Shown here piece after piece: positions 43,291-52,715 of a stretch of 64,000 bases of DNA. Every line of letters starts with the position of its first letter. Position 1 is the first letter of the stretch. Both the position numbers and the translations under genes were made by a program. The DNA lies in contig NZ_JASISW010000024.1 in NCBI RefSeq assembly GCF_030063335.1, positions 21,690 through 85,689 of the forward strand, given 5' to 3'. The DNA is from Rhodococcus sp. G-MC3. Its GTDB lineage: Bacteria > Actinomycetota > Actinomycetes > Mycobacteriales > Mycobacteriaceae. The notes beneath the pieces are model-generated. The model was not told the origin of the DNA, did no database searches, and was given only the letters and a program-made list of their open reading frames with translations.

Positions 43291-43411
43291 CTCGCAGTGT
43301 GTGACGTGTGGCGCGCGAAATCTTCGGCCGATCTTGTGTGTTAGGTGTGAATCTGCGCGCACCCCGGCTTCCGATAGTGGTTCGGTGATTGGGCGCGGGT
43401 ACGTTGGAAAC

Positions 43412-44698
43412 GTGTATGAGCAGGTAGAACGGACAAATCGGACGCGATTGTTGTGGCTGGTCACAGTGATCGTGGCGCTGGCAGCGCTGGTCGCGGGTTG
43501 CACCATCGGCAGCAACGGTGGTGCAACGGGCAGCGCCGCGCCGACAACGGAGGCCGCGCCCGTCGCCGAAGTGACCCAGAACCCGGCACCGGGAGCCGAG
43601 GGCATCAGTCCCGTCGCTCCCATCTCGGTGTCGGTGGTCGACGGAACGCTGAACGGTGTCACGCTGACCAACGCGGAAGGCAAGGTCGTCCAGGGCGCCT
43701 TGGCGCCGGACAAAACGTCGTACACGGTCACCGAGCCGCTCGGCTACGGTGCGACCTACACGTGGGCGGGCAGCGCGGTCGGCAGCGACGGTAAGAGCGT
43801 CGTCATCGACGGCAACTTCACCACGGTCACCCCCGACAGCAAGACGTCGGTCAGCACCAACATCGGCGACGGCCAGGAGGTCGGTATTGCAGCGCCGATC
43901 ATCCTGCAGTTCGATTCGGCGATCGAGGACAAGGCAGCGGTCGAGAAGGCGTTGACGGTGACCACCAACCCGCCGACTCCGGGTGCATGGGCCTGGTTCC
44001 CCGACGACAACGGTTCGCGCGTGCACTGGCGTCCGACCGACTACTGGGTGCCGGGCACGACGGTGTCGGTGCAGGCAAACCTGTATGGCATCGACTACGG
44101 CGAAGGCAATTACGGCGCCGACGACGTCAGCATCGACTTCACCATCGGCCGCAGCCAGATCGTCAAGGCCGAGGCGACGAGTCACCGCATGCAGGTAGTG
44201 CGCGACGGTCAGACCGTCATGGACATCCCCGTCAGCTACGGCGAAGGCGACGAAGCGCGCAACGTGACTCGCTCGGGGATCCACGTGGTGACCGAGAAGC
44301 ACGAGGATTTCCTGATGTCCAACCCGCCGTTCTACGAGAACGTGCGCGAACGATGGGCTGTCCGTATCTCCAACAACGGTGAGTTCATCCACGCCAACCC
44401 GCAGACGACGGGTGTGCAGGGGGCGTCCAACGTCACCAACGGCTGTATCAACCTTTCCACCGAAGACGCTCAGCAGTACTTCGGTATCGCGATGTACGGC
44501 GATCCGGTGGAGGTGACAGGAACGTCGATCGACTTGTCCGCCGCGGACGGAGATCTGTACGACTGGGCGATCGACTGGCCGACATGGCAGTCGATGTCCG
44601 AGCTGCCCGCAAATGCGGCTGCTGCAGCTCCGACGGCCCCTGCAGCAGCGACGGCCACTGCAGCACCGACGGCCCCTGCGGCGGTTCCGGCAGGGTAG
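43412..44698 (+). CDS. L,D-transpeptidase lipoprotein (LprQ/LdtMt5-like)
   Basis: 428 residues from GTG 43412 ([15 protein letters not shown]); GTG 43385 is the alternative. The lipobox LVAGC places Cys30 as the lipidated residue. Two Ig-like domains precede the YkuD catalytic domain with EFIHANPQT and the nucleophile Cys in [11 protein letters not shown]. It makes 3-3 cross-links in peptidoglycan outside the membrane. The C-terminal tail is Ala/Pro/Thr-rich. Same neighbourhood as lprQ (Rv0483). A 24-bp terminator follows. Confidence 0.92.
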   Translation: MYEQVERTNRTRLLWLVTVIVALAALVAGCTIGSNGGATGSAAPTTEAAPVAEVTQNPAPGAEGISPVAPISVSVVDGTLNGVTLTNAEGKVVQGALAPDKTSYTVTEPLGYGATYTWAGSAVGSDGKSVVIDGNFTTVTPDSKTSVSTNIGDGQEVGIAAPIILQFDSAIEDKAAVEKALTVTTNPPTPGAWAWFPDDNGSRVHWRPTDYWVPGTTVSVQANLYGIDYGEGNYGADDVSIDFTIGRSQIVKAEATSHRMQVVRDGQTVMDIPVSYGEGDEARNVTRSGIHVVTEKHEDFLMSNPPFYENVRERWAVRISNNGEFIHANPQTTGVQGASNVTNGCINLSTEDAQQYFGIAMYGDPVEVTGTSIDLSAADGDLYDWAIDWPTWQSMSELPANAAAAAPTAPAAATATAAPTAPAAVPAG

Positions 44699-44711
44699 TT
44701 TCTCCCACAAT

Positions 44712-44764
44712 CGACAACGATGCCCGGTCGAGTGCTTTACGCACTCGACCGGGCATCGTTGTCG
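44712..44764. terminator. 24-bp perfect terminator hairpin
   Basis: Arms 44712-44735 and 44741-44764 pair perfectly over 24 bp (core GATGCCCGGTCGAGTGC) with loop TTTAC. It separates the L,D-transpeptidase gene from the convergent SDR and should work in both directions. Confidence 0.9.
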
Positions 44765-44778
44765 GTGCAGCAGTGCTG

Positions 44779-45534
44779 TCAGGAACGGGCGAAGCGCCCA
44801 GGGCCCGCCTGGTCACGCGGCTTGATGATGATCTGGTCCAGGTTGACGTGGGACGGCCTCGAGGCGACGAAGCCGATGACCTCGGCGATGTCCTGTGCCG
44901 CAAGCGGTGTGATGCCCTCGTAGACAGCATCGGCCTTGGAGGCGTCGCCGTCGAAGCGTACGAGCGAGAATTCGGTCTCGACCGCTCCTGGCGCGACCTC
45001 GGTGAGCCGCACCGGCTGGCCGAGCAGTTCGCCGCGAAGCGTTCGATGCAGGACCGCTTGCGCGTGCTTTGCCGAGGTGTACCCGGACCCGTTGTCGTAA
45101 GCCTCGAATGCCGCGACGGAGGTGATGGTCACCACCAGCCCGTCACCGGACTCGATCAGCTTGGGAAGCAATGCCTTGGTGACGCGCAGTGTTCCCAGGA
45201 CATTGGTCTCCCACATCCAGCGCCAGTCGTCGAGATCGGCGTCGATGACCGGAGCAAGACCTTTGGCGCCTCCTGCGTTGTTGATCAGGATATGGGCGCG
45301 GGGGATCACTGCGGTGAACGCGGCGACAGAGTCTTCGTCAGTGACGTCGAGTTCCAGTGCGGTACCGCCAATTTCGGATGCAAGCTTCTCCAGTCTGTCG
45401 ACTCGGCGAGCACCGACGACGACGTGGTAGCCCTGCTCCGCCAGCTGCCGTGCGGTGGCTTCACCGATGCCCGAGCTGGCTCCGGTGACAACGGCGATTC
45501 GGGCATCGGGGTCGATTGGTTCTGGCAATGTCAT
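44779..45534 (-). CDS. Short-chain dehydrogenase (Rv0484c-like)
   Basis: 251 residues. AVVTGASSGIGEATARQL, ARRVDRLEKL (suggesting NADP preference), LINNAGGAKGL, SVAAFEAY with the catalytic Ser, and Tyr-Lys in GYTSAKHA. YdfG/serine-dehydrogenase-like subgroup of classical SDRs. Same place as Rv0484c, between lprQ and the ROK gene. Substrate unknown. Confidence 0.87.
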   Translation of the reverse strand: MTLPEPIDPDARIAVVTGASSGIGEATARQLAEQGYHVVVGARRVDRLEKLASEIGGTALELDVTDEDSVAAFTAVIPRAHILINNAGGAKGLAPVIDADLDDWRWMWETNVLGTLRVTKALLPKLIESGDGLVVTITSVAAFEAYDNGSGYTSAKHAQAVLHRTLRGELLGQPVRLTEVAPGAVETEFSLVRFDGDASKADAVYEGITPLAAQDIAEVIGFVASRPSHVNLDQIIIKPRDQAGPGRFARS

Positions 45535-45848
45535 GAGCCAAATCTTATCCCGAGGGCCCCGCAGGTCACAGCAGTCGAGCCTGCCCCGTATTGGTGAATG
45601 CCGGCCGGAGTGCTAATTTTGCGTGCATGTCCGCCAGCCACACTCCCGCATTGCGAGTCACCTATGTGACTGCTGCGCTGGGTTCTCGGCTGCCGCTCCC
45701 TCGTGAACTGTGTTGTCTCGGTTTCGGAGCCTGTCGCTAGTTTCTTTTCGACAGGTGTTGAGTGCTCGCGTTCTTACACGCATCTTCTCTTTTTCGAACC
45801 ATGTATCGACCGCCGACATCGGTGGGTCTACTGCTGAGGACAAACACA
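45535..45848. other. 314-base divergent intergenic region between SDR and ROK genes
   Basis: No ORF with convincing coding character. It contains the palindrome AGTCAC-CTAT-GTGACT (45656-45671) and, directly before the ROK gene, TGAGGA as ribosome binding site (45835-45840). The frame in phase with the ROK gene stays open from 45762 but is probably leader. Confidence 0.55.
45656..45671. promoter_or_regulatory. AGTCAC-CTAT-GTGACT palindrome
   Basis: Perfect 6-bp arms with a 4-base spacer in the divergent promoter region of the SDR and ROK genes. A size typical of a dimeric regulator site; the cognate protein could be the ROK regulator or a CRP-like protein. Confidence 0.35.
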
Positions 45849-47126
45849 GTGTCGCTTGCAACTTTGCCTATTTCTTCACCCATCACCGACCTTCGTGGTT
45901 CGCATTCCGCGTCATACGGCCGTTTCAGTCCGCGAAGCCGTGTGCAGGTGGTCGCCCCTGATCTCCGTATCGCAGAAATTCCGGCGGCATCGGTTCTGCG
46001 GGTCGCCTCCGTCGAAGGTCCGATCTCTCGCGATACTGCCGCTCGTGCAACGGGTTTGAGTATCGCCACCGTCAACCGTCAGGTCTCGGCGTTGCTGGGC
46101 GCAGGTCTGCTTCGCGAACGAGCCGACCTCACTGCCGCCGGCGCGATCGGGCGTCCTCGTGTGCCCTTCGAAGTCAACCACGAACCGTACGCAACCATCG
46201 GAATTCACATCGGTGCACTCGTCACGGGAATTGTCGTGAGCGATCTTCGCGGCCGAATCCTGGGCGCCGTCGAGATCCCGACGCCGGGTGGGCCTGCGCC
46301 GGAGGCACTCGCAATGATCACGCGCAGCGCAGGTTCATTCGCAGCGCGCTGGCATCGACGAACGCCGCTCTGGGTCGGCGTTGCCCTCGGGGGCCGTGTC
46401 GACGGCTCCACGGGCATCGTCGATCACCCCCGTCTCGGCTGGGAGAACGCAGCGGTAGGACCCATCGTCGGCGGCGGACTCGGGTTGCCGGTATCGGTCT
46501 CGGGGCACGTCGAGGCCATGGCAGGTTCGGAATTGCTGCTGACGCCTGCTCGCGCAGGAACTTCCGCCGAGGGAACCAGTCTGTACTTCTATGCCAGAGA
46601 AACAGCGGGAATCGCGCTGACGATCGACGGCCGCGTCCACACTCCATCCACCGGCCCCGGATCCATCGCGCACCTACCGACTGGATCGAATGCTCGGTGC
46701 GAATGCGGCAATCGTGGATGCCTCGAAGCTACCGTGAGCGACCGAGCGGTTGTCGCCGCAGCAGTCGAGCGCGGGGTGCTGGAGCCAGGCAGTTCCACTT
46801 CGGCGCTGTACCAAGCAGGTCACGACGGATCTGCTACTGCGCGAGAGATTCTCGTCGAACGCGCACAGGTGCTCGGCCGGACCATCGGCCTGCTCCGCGA
46901 CCTCTTCAACCCCGACCGCGTAGTTCTCGGGGGTCAGGCGTTCACGGCGTACCCCGCTGGAGTTCCGCACGTATCGGAAGCATTTGGCCGGACGTCGACG
47001 TTGCCGCGCAAGGATATTGGCATCTCCGGCTTCGGAAACAAGGTCCAGGTGTTCGCTGCTGCAGTAGTATCGCTCAGTTCGATCTACGCGGACCCGCTGG
47101 CGTCGATGCGTAGGGCTGCTGCCTGA
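45849..47126 (+). CDS. ROK-family transcriptional regulator (Rv0485-like)
   Basis: 425 residues from GTG 45849, chosen because TGAGGA lies eight bases upstream. A winged HTH (EGPISRDTAARATGLSIATVNRQVSALLGAGLL) is followed by the sugar-kinase-like ROK domain, with VGVALGGRVDG and the zinc motif CECGNRGCLEA. The ATP-binding DxGxT of ROK kinases is not evident, as usual for ROK repressors. Located directly before the mshA region as in M. tuberculosis. Confidence 0.88.
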   Translation: MSLATLPISSPITDLRGSHSASYGRFSPRSRVQVVAPDLRIAEIPAASVLRVASVEGPISRDTAARATGLSIATVNRQVSALLGAGLLRERADLTAAGAIGRPRVPFEVNHEPYATIGIHIGALVTGIVVSDLRGRILGAVEIPTPGGPAPEALAMITRSAGSFAARWHRRTPLWVGVALGGRVDGSTGIVDHPRLGWENAAVGPIVGGGLGLPVSVSGHVEAMAGSELLLTPARAGTSAEGTSLYFYARETAGIALTIDGRVHTPSTGPGSIAHLPTGSNARCECGNRGCLEATVSDRAVVAAAVERGVLEPGSSTSALYQAGHDGSATAREILVERAQVLGRTIGLLRDLFNPDRVVLGGQAFTAYPAGVPHVSEAFGRTSTLPRKDIGISGFGNKVQVFAAAVVSLSSIYADPLASMRRAAA

Positions 47127-47157
47127 CCGGTCACCAGGCGCAGGCATCATGTGAACA

Positions 47158-47994
47158 ATGACGGACATGGGACCGGTGCGGCAAGCACGAGGAATCGACG
47201 CAACGAACATTGTCTACCGAGTGTCGGGCGACCCGTCGGGAAGGCCGCTCGTGCTGCTGCACGGGTGGGCGCAATCCTCGGCATGTTGGGGTGAGTCCTT
47301 GCTCGCGGACTTGGCGGAGCGATTCCGGGTGGTCGCGGTGGATCTGCGCGGCCACGGCTACTCGGACGCCCCCGTCGATGGCTACGACGATTCCGCGAAT
47401 TGGGCGGGCGACCTGCACGCGGTACTGCAGGCCGAGGGTATCGACTCGGGAGCGTTGCTGCTCGGCTGGTCCTATGGCGGCCTTGTCATCTGTGACTACC
47501 TTGCCGCGCACGGCACCGGCGCCGTCGCCGGAGCGGTGTTCGTCGGCGCGATCACCAGCATCGGCAGGGGAGAGGCAGGCGGTCGCGTCGGAACTGCAAT
47601 GCGTGCTGCGATCCCCGGTGCCATGGCCGAGGAACCGCGCGTCGCGATCAAGGCACTCGGCAGCTTCGGCCACGCGCTCACCGGACCGGTGGAAGGCAAG
47701 GGGACGCAGGCGCAGGCCCTGTTCGGGCTCACGCTCTCGACTGCTCCCCGGGTGCGCGCAGCACTCTTCGATCGAACCGTCTCGCACGACGAACTCCTCG
47801 CAGGCCTCGACATCCCGGTATTCGTGCTGCACGGAACCGAGGACACCGTCGTCGACGTCTCGGCCGGGAGACACGCCGCCTCGCTGATTCCGCGCGTCAC
47901 CGAGTCGTACTGGGACGGCGTCGACCATGGTCCCTTCGTCGCCGATCCCGACCGGTTTTCGGCGGAGGTGACGGCCTTCGCCAAGGGCCTATGA
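47158..47994 (+). CDS. Alpha/beta-fold hydrolase
   Basis: 278 residues. PLVLLHGWAQSSACW (oxyanion region), nucleophile Ser in LGWSYGGLV, acid Asp in LHGTEDTVVDV and His in DGVDHGPF. General esterase/haloperoxidase-like class. It lies 31 bases after the ROK gene and 31 bases before mshA, so all three may be cotranscribed. No lid domain that would fix a substrate is evident. Confidence 0.83.
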   Translation: MTDMGPVRQARGIDATNIVYRVSGDPSGRPLVLLHGWAQSSACWGESLLADLAERFRVVAVDLRGHGYSDAPVDGYDDSANWAGDLHAVLQAEGIDSGALLLGWSYGGLVICDYLAAHGTGAVAGAVFVGAITSIGRGEAGGRVGTAMRAAIPGAMAEEPRVAIKALGSFGHALTGPVEGKGTQAQALFGLTLSTAPRVRAALFDRTVSHDELLAGLDIPVFVLHGTEDTVVDVSAGRHAASLIPRVTESYWDGVDHGPFVADPDRFSAEVTAFAKGL

Positions 47995-48025
47995 GCCCCT
48001 GCCCGAACTTCCGTAGGGTGGGAGA

Positions 48026-49369
48026 GTGCAAACTGGAGCGGTGAGTGGTCGCCAGTTGAACAGGGTTGCAGTGCTGTCGTTGCATACCTCGCCTCTGGCC
48101 CAGCCCGGCATGGGCGATGCAGGCGGGATGAACGTCTACGTATTGCACAGTGCCAAGGAGCTGGCCAAACGTGGGGTACAGGTAGAAATCTTCACGCGTG
48201 CGACGTCGTCGTCCGACGAGCCGGTGACCGAGGCGGCGCCCGGTGTCCTGGTACGCAACATCGTCGCGGGTCCTTTCGAGGGTCTCGACAAACAAGATCT
48301 GCCCACTCAACTGTGCGCCTTCGCCGCGGGCGTGCTGCGCGAGGAAGCGCGTCACGACGCGGGCTATTACGACCTCGTCCACTCCCACTACTGGCTGTCC
48401 GGCCAAGTCGGCTGGCTCGCGCGTGATCGGTGGGGTGTGCCTCTCGTGCACACCGCGCACACGCTGGCGGCCGTCAAGAACGCCTCGCTCGCCGCTGGCG
48501 ACTCACCCGAACCGGCAGCCAGGCAGATCGGCGAGCAGCAAGTGGTCGCCGAAGCCGACCGGCTGATCGCCAACACCTCCGAAGAAGCCAAACAACTCAT
48601 CGAGATCTACCACGCATCACCCGAGTCCATCGACGTGGTCGCCCCAGGTGCAGACCTGGGACGGTACCGTCCCGGCGACAAGCTCGCGGCGCGCGCCGAG
48701 TTCGGCATCGACCCGCGCGAGACCGTCGTCGCGTTCGTCGGGCGTATCCAACCACTGAAGGCTCCCGATGTGCTGCTCCGTGCGGCCGCCGAATTGCTGA
48801 CCCGTGAGCCTGGACTTCCATTGAGGGTGCTCGTCGTCGGCGGGCCGTCGGGGAGCGGCCTCGATCGACCCGACAGTCTGATCGAGTTGGCGTCGGAGCT
48901 CGGAATCAGTGCGCGAGTGACTTTCCTTCCGCCGCAACCGTCTTCGAAGCTGGTTCAGATCTATCGCGCCGCCGACGTCGTTGCGGTACCGAGCTACAAC
49001 GAGTCGTTCGGGCTCGTGGCGATCGAGGCGCAGGCAAGCGGAACGCCGGTGATCGCAGCGGATGTCGGCGGGCTCGGTGTTGCCGTGCGAGCGGGCGAGA
49101 CGGGCGTGTTGGTGCAGGGCCACGGCGCCGACGAATGGGCCACCGCTCTCGGTTCGATGATTCGCGATCGGGAAGCATTGGCGCGCATGGCAATTGCTGC
49201 ACCTACTCATGCCGGGGACTTTTCTTGGGAACACACAGCGGAGGGGCTGCTCGAGAGCTACCGCTCCGCGCAATTCCACTTCGACCGACATGAGGCGCCG
49301 AGCGAGTTTTCACCGCGCCGCTCGCGCGGGCTGTGGAAACTACGACGGGCAGGAGCCGTGAAAGCATGA
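48026..49369 (+). CDS. mshA: D-inositol-3-phosphate glycosyltransferase
   Basis: 447 residues from GTG 48026. First step of mycothiol synthesis: transfers GlcNAc from UDP-GlcNAc to 1L-inositol 1-phosphate. GT4-family GT-B fold: N-terminal [46 protein letters not shown] and the C-terminal [20 protein letters not shown] with its two Glu (EX7E). Length as in mycobacteria (Rv0486). The stop overlaps the start of the YbjN gene (ATGA). Confidence 0.95.
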   Translation: MQTGAVSGRQLNRVAVLSLHTSPLAQPGMGDAGGMNVYVLHSAKELAKRGVQVEIFTRATSSSDEPVTEAAPGVLVRNIVAGPFEGLDKQDLPTQLCAFAAGVLREEARHDAGYYDLVHSHYWLSGQVGWLARDRWGVPLVHTAHTLAAVKNASLAAGDSPEPAARQIGEQQVVAEADRLIANTSEEAKQLIEIYHASPESIDVVAPGADLGRYRPGDKLAARAEFGIDPRETVVAFVGRIQPLKAPDVLLRAAAELLTREPGLPLRVLVVGGPSGSGLDRPDSLIELASELGISARVTFLPPQPSSKLVQIYRAADVVAVPSYNESFGLVAIEAQASGTPVIAADVGGLGVAVRAGETGVLVQGHGADEWATALGSMIRDREALARMAIAAPTHAGDFSWEHTAEGLLESYRSAQFHFDRHEAPSEFSPRRSRGLWKLRRAGAVKA

Positions 49370-49848
49370 GCGAGACAGTGTCTCTCATCGACTCGATACT
49401 GGCCGAGCGCGAGCTCGAGTACCAGCGCAAAGGTGACAACGCATTCGTCGTCGAGTTGCCGGGCGAACGAAAACTGAAGACCAGCACGATGCTGACCGTG
49501 GGAAATCACGGCGTGCGAATCGAAGCGTTCGTGTGCCGCAAGCCCGACGAGAACTTCGAGGGCGTCTACCGATACCTCCTCCGGCGCAATCGCAGGCTGT
49601 ACGGAGTGCACTACACAATCGACAAGGTCGGCGACATCTACCTCGTCGGCGGCCTGTCGTTGCACGCAGTGACGGGTGACGAGATCGACCGTATCCTCGG
49701 GCAGGTGCTCGAAGCCGCCGACGGTGACTTCAACATGCTGCTCGAACTCGGCTTTGCCGAGTCCATCAAACGCGAATGGGCCTGGCGTGTCTCGCGTGGA
49801 GAATCGCTCGCGAATTTGAAGGCGTTCGAGCACCTGGTGGAGCAGTAG
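49366..49848 (+). CDS. YbjN-domain protein (Rv0487-like)
   Basis: 160 residues from ATG 49366, overlapping the mshA stop. YbjN fold: [33 protein letters not shown], then [25 protein letters not shown] and a C-terminal helix. Similar in form to type III secretion chaperones; function not known. Coupling to mshA is conserved in mycobacteria. A small hairpin (49901-49918) follows at some distance. Confidence 0.88.
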   Translation: MSETVSLIDSILAERELEYQRKGDNAFVVELPGERKLKTSTMLTVGNHGVRIEAFVCRKPDENFEGVYRYLLRRNRRLYGVHYTIDKVGDIYLVGGLSLHAVTGDEIDRILGQVLEAADGDFNMLLELGFAESIKREWAWRVSRGESLANLKAFEHLVEQ

Positions 49849-49900
49849 CACTTCGCGAATCCGCAACACTTCGACAATCCGCACCTCTCTCAGTGATCTA

Positions 49901-49918
49901 CACCCGAAGCGTCGGGTG
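49901..49918 (+). terminator. Short hairpin after ybjN
   Basis: CACCCGA-AGCG-TCGGGTG, 7-bp perfect stem. It lies in the 230-base gap before the BmpA gene; the rest of the gap (to 50078) holds the bmpA ribosome binding site GGAGG (50069-50073) and no other pattern I can name. Confidence 0.55.
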
Positions 49919-50078
49919 CGGATTATCGGGCGGGGTGCGGATTTCGTCGGTGTGGGCGCGGACCTGAAATCATGCGAGTACCCCGCCCTGCGAGTAGCGT
50001 CCCGATTCAGACAAACAAGCCGCACGCGGAACGGGTGTTCACAAGACAAGCCGTCCGGGCGAACCATTGGAGGAAGTC

Positions 50079-51176
50079 TTGACCGTCGTTATCCGTCAAC
50101 ACACTCGGAGACTTGCAATCGGCGGCGTCGCGTCGCTCGGTGCGCTCGCGCTCGTAGCGGGATGCGGCTCTGCGCCCGACGACAGCGGCTCCGGCTCTGG
50201 AGGCAGCGCCTCGGGCGACTTCAAGCCCTGCATGGTCTCCGACTCGGGCGGCTTCGACGACAAGTCGTTCAACCAACTCGGATTCGAGGGTCTCACCGAA
50301 GCGTCGGACACGCTCGGCGTCGAACCGATCACCGTCGAATCCGCCTCGCCGACGGACTACAGCCCCAACATCTCCAACCTCGTGGACCAGGGATGCTCGC
50401 TCATCGTGACCGTCGGATTCGATCTCGCCGACGCAACCAAGGCCGCAGCCGAGGCGAACACCGACATCGACTTCGCGATCATCGACGACTCCAGCATCGA
50501 CCTCCCCAACGTCAAGCCGCTCACGTACGACGCGGCTCAGGGTGGATTCCTCGCGGGCTATGCCGCGGCGAGCTACTCCAAGACCGGTGTCGTCGGCACG
50601 TTCGGCGGCTCCCAGCTGCCCACCGTGACCATCTTCATGGACGGATTCGCCGACGGCGTCAATTACTTCAACGAGCAGAAGAACAAGGCTGTCCGCGTCA
50701 TCGGTTGGGACGTGGGCGCTCAGAACGGTTCGTTCACCGGCGGATTCGCTGCGAACGAGGTCGCCAAAAATACCGCACAGGGCCTCATCGATCAGAACGC
50801 CGACGTGGTGTTTCCCGTCGGTGGTCCGATCTACCAGAGCGCGGCTCAGGCTATCCGCGACTCCTCGCGGCCCATTGCGCTCATCGGTGCCGACGCGGAT
50901 GTCTTCGAGTCCGATCCTTCCGTCGGTGACCTGCTGCTCACCTCGGTGACGAAGGGGCTCAAGACCAGCGTCGACGAGGTCGTGGCGACATCGGGCGACG
51001 GTGCGTTCGACAACTCGGCGTACGTCGGCACGCTCGACAACGACGGCGTCGGTATCGCGCCCTTCCACGATTTCGAAGGCAAGGTCGATGCGGCACTGCA
51101 GGGTGAGCTGGACACGATCAAGGCCGGCATCATCGGCGGCTCCATCACCGTCGAGTCGCCGTCCTCGCCCAAGTAG
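50079..51176 (+). CDS. BmpA-family nucleoside-binding lipoprotein
   Basis: 365 residues from TTG 50079, set by GGAGGAAG just upstream. The signal peptide ends LVAGC (Cys29). The Bmp domain (PF02608) shows VSDSGGFDDKSFNQLGFEGL, DQGCSLIVTVGFDLADAT and LLTSVTKGLKTSVDEVV. Family members bind purine or other nucleosides outside the membrane for an ABC importer. Its last codons and stop lie in a 16-base tandem repeat. First gene of a four-gene transporter operon. Confidence 0.88.
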   Translation: MTVVIRQHTRRLAIGGVASLGALALVAGCGSAPDDSGSGSGGSASGDFKPCMVSDSGGFDDKSFNQLGFEGLTEASDTLGVEPITVESASPTDYSPNISNLVDQGCSLIVTVGFDLADATKAAAEANTDIDFAIIDDSSIDLPNVKPLTYDAAQGGFLAGYAAASYSKTGVVGTFGGSQLPTVTIFMDGFADGVNYFNEQKNKAVRVIGWDVGAQNGSFTGGFAANEVAKNTAQGLIDQNADVVFPVGGPIYQSAAQAIRDSSRPIALIGADADVFESDPSVGDLLLTSVTKGLKTSVDEVVATSGDGAFDNSAYVGTLDNDGVGIAPFHDFEGKVDAALQGELDTIKAGIIGGSITVESPSSPK

Positions 51177-51218
51177 AACAGCGCTGCAGTAAGAAAGCGC
51201 TGAAGTAAGAGAGCCATG
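51171..51218 (+). repeat. Three 16-base tandem repeats from the bmpA stop to the next start
   Basis: Units 51171-51186, 51187-51202 and 51203-51218, core AGTAAGAAAGCGCTG, diverging slightly. Unit 1 carries the bmpA stop (AAGTAG), units 2 and 3 carry additional AGTAA stops, and unit 3 ends with the ATG of the ATPase gene. The repeat fills the entire spacer. Confidence 0.85.
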
Positions 51219-52715
51219 AAGCTTGAACTACGCGGCATCACAAAGCGTTTCGGATCACTCGTCGCCAACGATTCCATCGACCTGTTCGTGGAATCGGGTG
51301 AGATTCACGCTCTGCTCGGTGAGAACGGCGCGGGTAAGTCGACGCTGATGAACGTTCTCAGTGGGCTCTACCGGGCCGAGGAAGGCGAGATTCTGCTCGA
51401 TGATGTCGTCCAGAATTTCGCAGGGCCCGGTGAGGCCATGAGCGCCGGAATCGGCATGGTGCACCAGCACTTCATGCTGATTCCGGTGTTCACCGTTGCC
51501 GAGAACATCATCCTCGGCAACGAAACCACTTCGGCAGGTGGAAGACTCGATCTGAATGCGGCGCGCACACTGGTGCGCGAGATTTCGGCGCGCTTCGGAT
51601 TCGACCTCGACCCCGACGCAAAGGTCGACGACCTTCCCGTCGGAGTGCAACAGCGTGTCGAGATCATCAAGGCGCTCAGTCGCGACGCCAAAGTATTGGT
51701 GTTCGACGAGCCGACTGCCGTTCTCACTCCGCAGGAAACCGACGACCTGATGCGGATCATGCGGGAACTGGCGGAGTCGGGAACAACAATTGTGTTCATC
51801 ACACACAAGTTGCGTGAAGTGCGCGAGGTCGCGGACCGAATCACGGTGATCCGGCTCGGCAAGGTCGTCGGTGAGGCGAAGCCCTCGGCGTCGAACACCG
51901 AACTCGCTGCGCTGATGGTCGGCCGAGATGTGCAGTTGACCGTGTCGAAGGAACCCGCGAAACCCGGGGAGGCGGCACTCGTCGTCAAAAATCTGACGGT
52001 GTTCGACGGACTCGGCCAAAAAACGGTCGACGACATCAGCTTCGAGGTTCATGGCGGCGAGATCCTTGCGATCGCAGGCGTTCAAGGCAACGGGCAGACG
52101 GAGTTCGCTGAAGCCCTTCTCGGCGTTCAGGAACACGTCATCGGCGAGATAACGTTGAACGGTAAGTCCCTGATCGGTCTTCCCGTCCACGAAGTGCTCG
52201 GTGCCGGAGTCGGGTTCGTTCCCGAGGACAGGACGGTGGACGGGCTCGTCGGTGAATTCACCATTGCCGAGAACCTGATGCTCGACCGCTCGAGCGGTGA
52301 GCCGTTCGTCAGGCGCGGTGCTGTTCGCCGAGAGTTTCTCGACGAGTTCGCCGCCGAGAAGGTCACCGAATTCGACGTACGAACTCCCGGCATCGGCACA
52401 GCGGTCGGCAGACTGTCCGGCGGTAACCAACAAAAAGTAGTTCTCGCACGAGAATTGAGCCGCGAACTGCGATTGTTTGTCGCTTCGCAACCGACGCGCG
52501 GTATCGACGTCGGCTCGATCGAGTTCGTGCACAAGCGCATCGTGGCCACCCGCGACTCCGGCATCCCGGTGATCGTGGTGTCCAGTGAGCTCGACGAGGT
52601 CGCGGCTCTCGCGGACCGAATTGCCGTCATGTACCGCGGAACGATCGTCGGCATCGTTCCGGCCGATACGTCGCGCGAAGTTCTCGGATTGATGATGGGT
52701 GGAGAGAATGGCTGA
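51216..52715 (+). CDS. Nucleoside ABC importer, double ATPase subunit
   Basis: 499 residues with two ABC domains, as in RbsA/NupA-type carbohydrate and nucleoside importers. Domain 1: Walker A GENGAGKST, Walker B LVFDEPTAVL, with an unusual signature LPVGVQQRVE. Domain 2: degenerate Walker A GVQGNGQTE, normal signature LSGGNQQKV. Asymmetric sites are normal in this family. Only weak purine-rich sequence precedes the ATG, which closes the 16-base repeat array. Confidence 0.9.
   Translation: MKLELRGITKRFGSLVANDSIDLFVESGEIHALLGENGAGKSTLMNVLSGLYRAEEGEILLDDVVQNFAGPGEAMSAGIGMVHQHFMLIPVFTVAENIILGNETTSAGGRLDLNAARTLVREISARFGFDLDPDAKVDDLPVGVQQRVEIIKALSRDAKVLVFDEPTAVLTPQETDDLMRIMRELAESGTTIVFITHKLREVREVADRITVIRLGKVVGEAKPSASNTELAALMVGRDVQLTVSKEPAKPGEAALVVKNLTVFDGLGQKTVDDISFEVHGGEILAIAGVQGNGQTEFAEALLGVQEHVIGEITLNGKSLIGLPVHEVLGAGVGFVPEDRTVDGLVGEFTIAENLMLDRSSGEPFVRRGAVRREFLDEFAAEKVTEFDVRTPGIGTAVGRLSGGNQQKVVLARELSRELRLFVASQPTRGIDVGSIEFVHKRIVATRDSGIPVIVVSSELDEVAALADRIAVMYRGTIVGIVPADTSREVLGLMMGGENG

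Noticed and set aside
44613..44930. Repetitive open frames over the end of the L,D-transpeptidase gene
   Set aside because: They arise from the Ala/Pro/Thr-rich codon repeats of the lipoprotein tail and the terminator, in wrong frames.
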